Shown in pieces: positions 14,111 through 16,795 of a DNA stretch of 16,795 nucleotides. This DNA is from DASZTU01 sp035547675. GTDB lineage: Bacteria; Pseudomonadota; Alphaproteobacteria; Rhizobiales; Devosiaceae. The notes under the pieces were generated by a model. That model saw only the letters and a list, made by a program, of their open reading frames with translations. It searched no databases and was not told the origin of the DNA. The first letter of the stretch is position 1. Every line of letters begins with the position of its first letter. A program made the translations under genes and the position numbers. Where the stretch lies: contig DASZUI010000177.1 in assembly GCA_035547675.1 (NCBI GenBank), forward strand, positions 1 through 16,795. Direction: 5' to 3'.

Positions 14111-15874
14111 ATGGTCTACGTTTCCGGCCGCACCTATCTTGCCATCCCCGGCCCGTCCGTCGCCCCCGATCGCGTCCTCAACGCCATGCACCGGGCGGCG
14201 CCCAATATCTATGAGGGCGACATTGTCGGCATGACGGCCTCCATCGTGGCCGATCTCAAGCGGGTCGCCATGACCGGCCAGCATGTGGCCATCTACATCG
14301 CCAATGGGCACGGCGCCTGGGAAGCCGCGATCACCAACATGTTCTCGCGCGGCGATCGCGCCTTGGTCGCGGCCACCGGCCGTTTCGGCCATGGCTGGGC
14401 CGATGCCGCGCGGCGCCTGGGGATCGAGGTCGAGCTCATCGATTTCGGCAAGTCGGCCCCCGCCGATCCCTCCCGCATCGGCGAGGCGCTGAGGGCCGAC
14501 AGGGCGCAGGCGATCCGCGCCGTCCTCGTCACCCATGTCGATACCGCGTCCTCGGCCCGCAGCGACATCGCCGCCATCCGCGCCGCCATCGATGCCGCCG
14601 GCCACCCTGCGCTGCTCGCCGTCGACGCCATTGCCTCGCTGGCCTGCGACGAGATGCGGATGGACGAATGGGGCATCGACGTGCTGGTCGGGGCCAGCCA
14701 GAAGGGACTGATGCTGCCGCCCGGCCTGGGCTTCGTCTGGTTTTCCGACAAGGCGCTGGCGGTGTCCCGCAGCGCCGGCCTCAAGACGCCCTATTGGGAT
14801 TGGGAGCCGCGCGGCCTTCCCGTCGGCTTCTACCAGTATTTCGGCGGCACCGCGCCGACCGCGCATCTCTTCGGCCTGCGCGAGGCCCTGACCATGATCC
14901 TCGAGGAGGAAGGGCTGCCCCAGGTCTGGGCCCGTCACGAGCGGCTGGCCGGAGCGGTCTGGGCCGCCTTCGATGCCTGGGGCGCCGTGCCCTCGATCAG
15001 CCTCAACCTTGCCGATCCGGCCCATCGCGGCCGCGCCGTCACCGCGGCGCGCATCGGCAATGGCGGCGCCGGCGCGCTCAGGCGCTGGCTTGAGGAGGAG
15101 GCCGGCGTAACGCTCGGCATCGGGCTCGGCATGGCCGAGCCCAGCGAGCCCGCCTATCAGGATTTCCTGCGCGTCGCGCATATGGGCCACGTCAACGCCC
15201 ACATGGTCCTCGGCGTGCTCGCCAGCATGGAGGCCGGCATGCAGGCCCTCGGCATCCCGCACGGGCAGGGCGCGGTAGAAGCAGCTGCTGCGGCTGTCGC
15301 GGGACCCCGCGCGCCGCGAGGCCGGCAGCCGCAGCGAGTTAACCGGGGTTCCGGCCGGCGAGGGGGCCCAGGCCGACGGGCGGCAGGCCGACGCCGAACA
15401 GCTCGTCATGCATGCGCTCGACGGCGACCCCCAGCCCGCCCACCAGTGCCGCGCGGCTCCCCAGGCCGCTCGCCTCCACGCGCGGCGGCTGCGGCGTGCA
15501 GCGCGGCAGGAATTTGCGGATCGCCTCGACCAGTTCCGGCCGCACCCCGATGCTGCCGCCCAGGATCACGATCTCCGGGTCGAGCACCGCGCCCACGGCG
15601 GCAATCGCCGGCGCCACGATCCGCGCCGTCTCCTCGATGGCGGCAATGGCGGCTGGCTCCCCGGCGCCGAACCGCTCGAAGATGTCGCGCACCGAGGCGC
15701 CCTCGCGCCCCCCGAACCCGGCATAGCGCCGCGCGATGCCGACGCTGCCCACCGCCGTTTCGAGCGTGCCGAGGGCGAAGCCGCGCGGGTCATAGGGATC
15801 GCCGCCCAAGGGCAGATAGGAGATTTCCCCCGCCGCCCCGCCGGCGCCGCGCAGCAGCTTGCCGTCGGCTATGA
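14111..15874 (+). CDS. Class V aminotransferase (alanine/serine-glyoxylate or pyridoxamine-pyruvate type) with abnormal 3' extension
   Basis: This PLP-dependent enzyme of the AGXT/SgaA fold moves an amino group onto glyoxylate or pyruvate. It shows LAIPGPSVAPDRVLNAM (10-26), NGHGAWEAA (65-73), VDAIASLACDE with the PLP-contacting Asp172, and Lys198 in GASQKGLMLPPGLGF, the Schiff-base lysine. YFGGTAPTAHLFGL (243-256) and RVAHMGHVNAHMVLG (354-368) also match the family. The ATG at 14111 is chosen because GGAG (14101-14104) is six bases upstream and it gives the usual short N-terminus. The ATG at 14057 lacks a spaced ribosome site. Homology should end at about residue 398 (near 15304), the normal length. 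No in-frame stop occurs there, and the frame continues 190 Arg/Pro/Ala-rich codons to 15874, antisense to the ROK gene. A lost stop or an indel is likely. Substrate is uncertain. Confidence 0.8.
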   Translation: MVYVSGRTYLAIPGPSVAPDRVLNAMHRAAPNIYEGDIVGMTASIVADLKRVAMTGQHVAIYIANGHGAWEAAITNMFSRGDRALVAATGRFGHGWADAARRLGIEVELIDFGKSAPADPSRIGEALRADRAQAIRAVLVTHVDTASSARSDIAAIRAAIDAAGHPALLAVDAIASLACDEMRMDEWGIDVLVGASQKGLMLPPGLGFVWFSDKALAVSRSAGLKTPYWDWEPRGLPVGFYQYFGGTAPTAHLFGLREALTMILEEEGLPQVWARHERLAGAVWAAFDAWGAVPSISLNLADPAHRGRAVTAARIGNGGAGALRRWLEEEAGVTLGIGLGMAEPSEPAYQDFLRVAHMGHVNAHMVLGVLASMEAGMQALGIPHGQGAVEAAAAAVAGPRAPRGRQPQRVNRGSGRRGGPGRRAAGRRRTARHACARRRPPARPPVPRGSPGRSPPRAAAAACSAAGICGSPRPVPAAPRCCRPGSRSPGRAPRPRRQSPAPRSAPSPRWRQWRLAPRRRTARRCRAPRRPRAPRTRHSAARCRRCPPPFRACRGRSRAGHRDRRPRADRRFPPPPRRRRAAACRRL

Positions 15875-16544
15875 TCCCCATGCCGATGCCGGTGCCGAGC
15901 GCGACGAAGACGAAATTCCGGAGCCCTGCGGCATGGCCCCGCCATTGCTCGCCGCGCGCGGCGAGGTTCACATCGTTTTCGATGACCACCGGCAGGCCCA
16001 GCCGCTCGGCCAGCAGGCCGCGTAAATCGATGCGGTCGAGCCCCGGTATGTTGGGCGCGATGGCGATGTGCCCGGTGTCGGGGTGGAACACGCCCGGCGA
16101 GCCCAGCACGGCGAAGCGGAGGTCGCGCACCGCCGCGCCCGCCTCGGCGGCGAGCTTCTCCACCGTCCTGGCGAGCTGTTCGACCAGCACCGCGCCGCCT
16201 TCGGGCGCCGTGGGCTCGAGGCGTTCGGCCAGCACATGGCCCAGCAGGTCGCCGACCGCCGCATGGATCTTGGTACCCCCGAGGTCGATGGCGACGGCCA
16301 GTCCGGCGCGCCCGTCGATCTCATAGGTGATGGCGCTGCGGCCCGGCCGGCCCATGGTGCGCCCCTGCGGGCGCAGCCAGCCGGCGGCCTCGAGCTCGCG
16401 CACCACGTCGGAAATGGTCTGCTTGGAAAGCCCCGTGACCTTGGCGAGGTCGGCGCGCGAGATCGCCCCCCTGGCAAGGATGGCGCGCATCACGGCATTC
16501 ATCGAAATCTGCCGGGCGACCGGCGGGTCGGCAATCTCGCTCAT
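15339..16544 (-). CDS. ROK family transcriptional repressor (NagC/XylR-like)
   Basis: This 401-aa regulator has an N-terminal winged helix-turn-helix (about 18-75; ISRADLAKVTGLSKQTISDVVRELE in two halves) followed by a sugar-kinase-like sensor domain. The phosphate loop DLGGTK is at 87-92, ENDVNLAARGE at 189-199 has the kinase-type Asp191, and ALGTGIGMGI (215-224) binds nucleotide in ROK kinases. The zinc motif of typical ROK proteins (GH...CxCGxxGCxE) is absent. The matching region reads GAAGEISYLPLGGDPYDPRGFALGTLE (about 236-262), with no His or Cys ligands. Such proteins usually repress sugar-uptake genes and respond to a sugar. The target is probably itself and a divergent gene beyond the right edge, since palindromes lie just upstream. 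No strong ribosome site is seen at the 16544 ATG. Its TAA stop lies within the aminotransferase read-through. Confidence 0.9.
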   Translation of the reverse strand: MSEIADPPVARQISMNAVMRAILARGAISRADLAKVTGLSKQTISDVVRELEAAGWLRPQGRTMGRPGRSAITYEIDGRAGLAVAIDLGGTKIHAAVGDLLGHVLAERLEPTAPEGGAVLVEQLARTVEKLAAEAGAAVRDLRFAVLGSPGVFHPDTGHIAIAPNIPGLDRIDLRGLLAERLGLPVVIENDVNLAARGEQWRGHAAGLRNFVFVALGTGIGMGIIADGKLLRGAGGAAGEISYLPLGGDPYDPRGFALGTLETAVGSVGIARRYAGFGGREGASVRDIFERFGAGEPAAIAAIEETARIVAPAIAAVGAVLDPEIVILGGSIGVRPELVEAIRKFLPRCTPQPPRVEASGLGSRAALVGGLGVAVERMHDELFGVGLPPVGLGPLAGRNPG

Positions 16545-16561
16545 CGGTTTTCGCGCTGTTT

Positions 16562-16576
16562 GTCAGGGACCCTGAC
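16562..16576. promoter_or_regulatory. Perfect 15-bp palindrome GTCAGGG-A-CCCTGAC, probable ROK operator
   Basis: Seven-base arms flank a single central base, 18-32 bp upstream of the ROK start codon. That is where an autorepressor would block its own promoter. The flanks are A/T-rich on both sides (TTT before, TAAC after). The link to this repressor is inferred from position only. Confidence 0.55.
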
Positions 16577-16594
16577 TAACAGAAGCCCGAAAAT

Positions 16595-16633
16595 TGCGCA
16601 AATGCTTCCCAAAGGGTGCCGAAAGCTTGCGCA
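16595..16633. promoter_or_regulatory. Interrupted inverted repeat TGCGCAAATGCTT ... AAGCTTGCGCA
   Basis: The left arm (16595-16607) and right arm (16623-16633) pair over 11 positions if two extra bases in the left arm are bulged. Two CATATG hexamers follow at once (16632-16637 and 16639-16644). The cluster lies between the ROK gene and the right edge and looks like control DNA of a divergent promoter pair. It could be a second operator. Confidence 0.4.
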
Positions 16634-16678
16634 TATGTCATATGGCATGCGACTGGAGTGGCCCATTAGTCCGGCTTC

Positions 16679-16707
16679 TTGACATAGCGATTGAACTGCC
16701 GTCACAT
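16679..16707 (+). promoter_or_regulatory. Possible rightward promoter (TTGACA ... TCACAT)
   Basis: A perfect -35 hexamer TTGACA is at 16679-16684. Seventeen bases later TCACAT (16702-16707) matches only three of six -10 positions. It points right, away from the ROK gene, toward a gene that would start beyond the window edge. No start codon with a ribosome site is secure in the last 90 bases. Confidence 0.3.
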
Positions 16708-16795
16708 TGGCGCAACCAGTGCAGGGGGCCGACCAAGGGGGCCGATAGGTGGAGGCGATCATCTCGATCGTGAGGCCGGTAGCCGGGCAGGGGAG

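Noticed and set aside
13922..15409. Minus-strand 495-codon frame opposite the aminotransferase
   Set aside because: No motif is seen, the composition is low-complexity, and it crosses the repeat region. The plus strand holds an intact PLP enzyme core.
16541..16762. Minus-strand 73-aa open frame upstream of the ROK gene
   Set aside because: It covers the palindromes, has no family resemblance, and its codon use differs from neighbours. It is more likely control DNA.

Overview
The window is GC-rich, with strong G/C preference at third codon positions, tightly overlapping genes and some GTG/TTG starts. Together with an ABC transporter of the NitT/TauT type, a ROK repressor, a CtrA-like TTAA-N7-TTAA box and 'GTCATTCCCGC'-type palindromic repeats, this suggests an alphaproteobacterium, probably in the Hyphomicrobiales. 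Genus cannot be fixed from the sequence. No rRNA, tRNA, CRISPR array, integrase or transposase was seen.

Left block (1-3092, minus strand). A DUF1800 protein, cut by the left edge, lies downstream of a two-gene ABC importer (permease then ATPase, coupled by a TGATG overlap) that has no substrate-binding protein beside it. The regions in front of both transcription units carry inverted repeats built from the same 7-bp half-site, CTATGGC, which suggests a shared regulator.

Central block (3210-13782). A lipid-linked-oligosaccharide flippase-like protein (3210-4526, plus strand) meets a small unrecognised minus-strand gene (4507-4800). After a regulatory-looking AT-richer gap (4801-5168), eight plus-strand genes run to 13782. 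Seven junctions hold six 4-base overlaps (ATGA or GTGA) and one 4-base gap, so this is almost certainly one translationally coupled operon. In order: a GT2 polyprenyl-phosphate-sugar-synthase-like transferase, a GT4, a large multi-pass GT-C-like membrane protein, a small membrane protein with an extracytoplasmic domain (DUF1616-like), a second GT4, an exported GH5 glycosidase, a CE4 deacetylase and a second GT2. The likely job is assembly, export and trimming or deacetylation of a surface glycan. The flippase just upstream is the natural exporter. No priming phosphoglycosyltransferase, recognisable Wzy polymerase or Wzc/Wzz chain-length protein is visible here.

Right block (13783-16795). A 328-bp gap holds three REP-like palindromes. 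Next is a class V (alanine/serine-glyoxylate type) aminotransferase whose conserved part ends near 15304. Its reading frame has no stop there and runs on to 15874, antisense to the convergent ROK repressor gene (15339-16544, minus). The ROK protein keeps its winged helix and sugar-kinase fold but lacks the usual zinc-binding cysteine cluster. A perfect 15-bp palindrome in front of it, and further inverted repeats with a TTGACA element, point to a divergent regulated promoter for a gene beyond the right edge.
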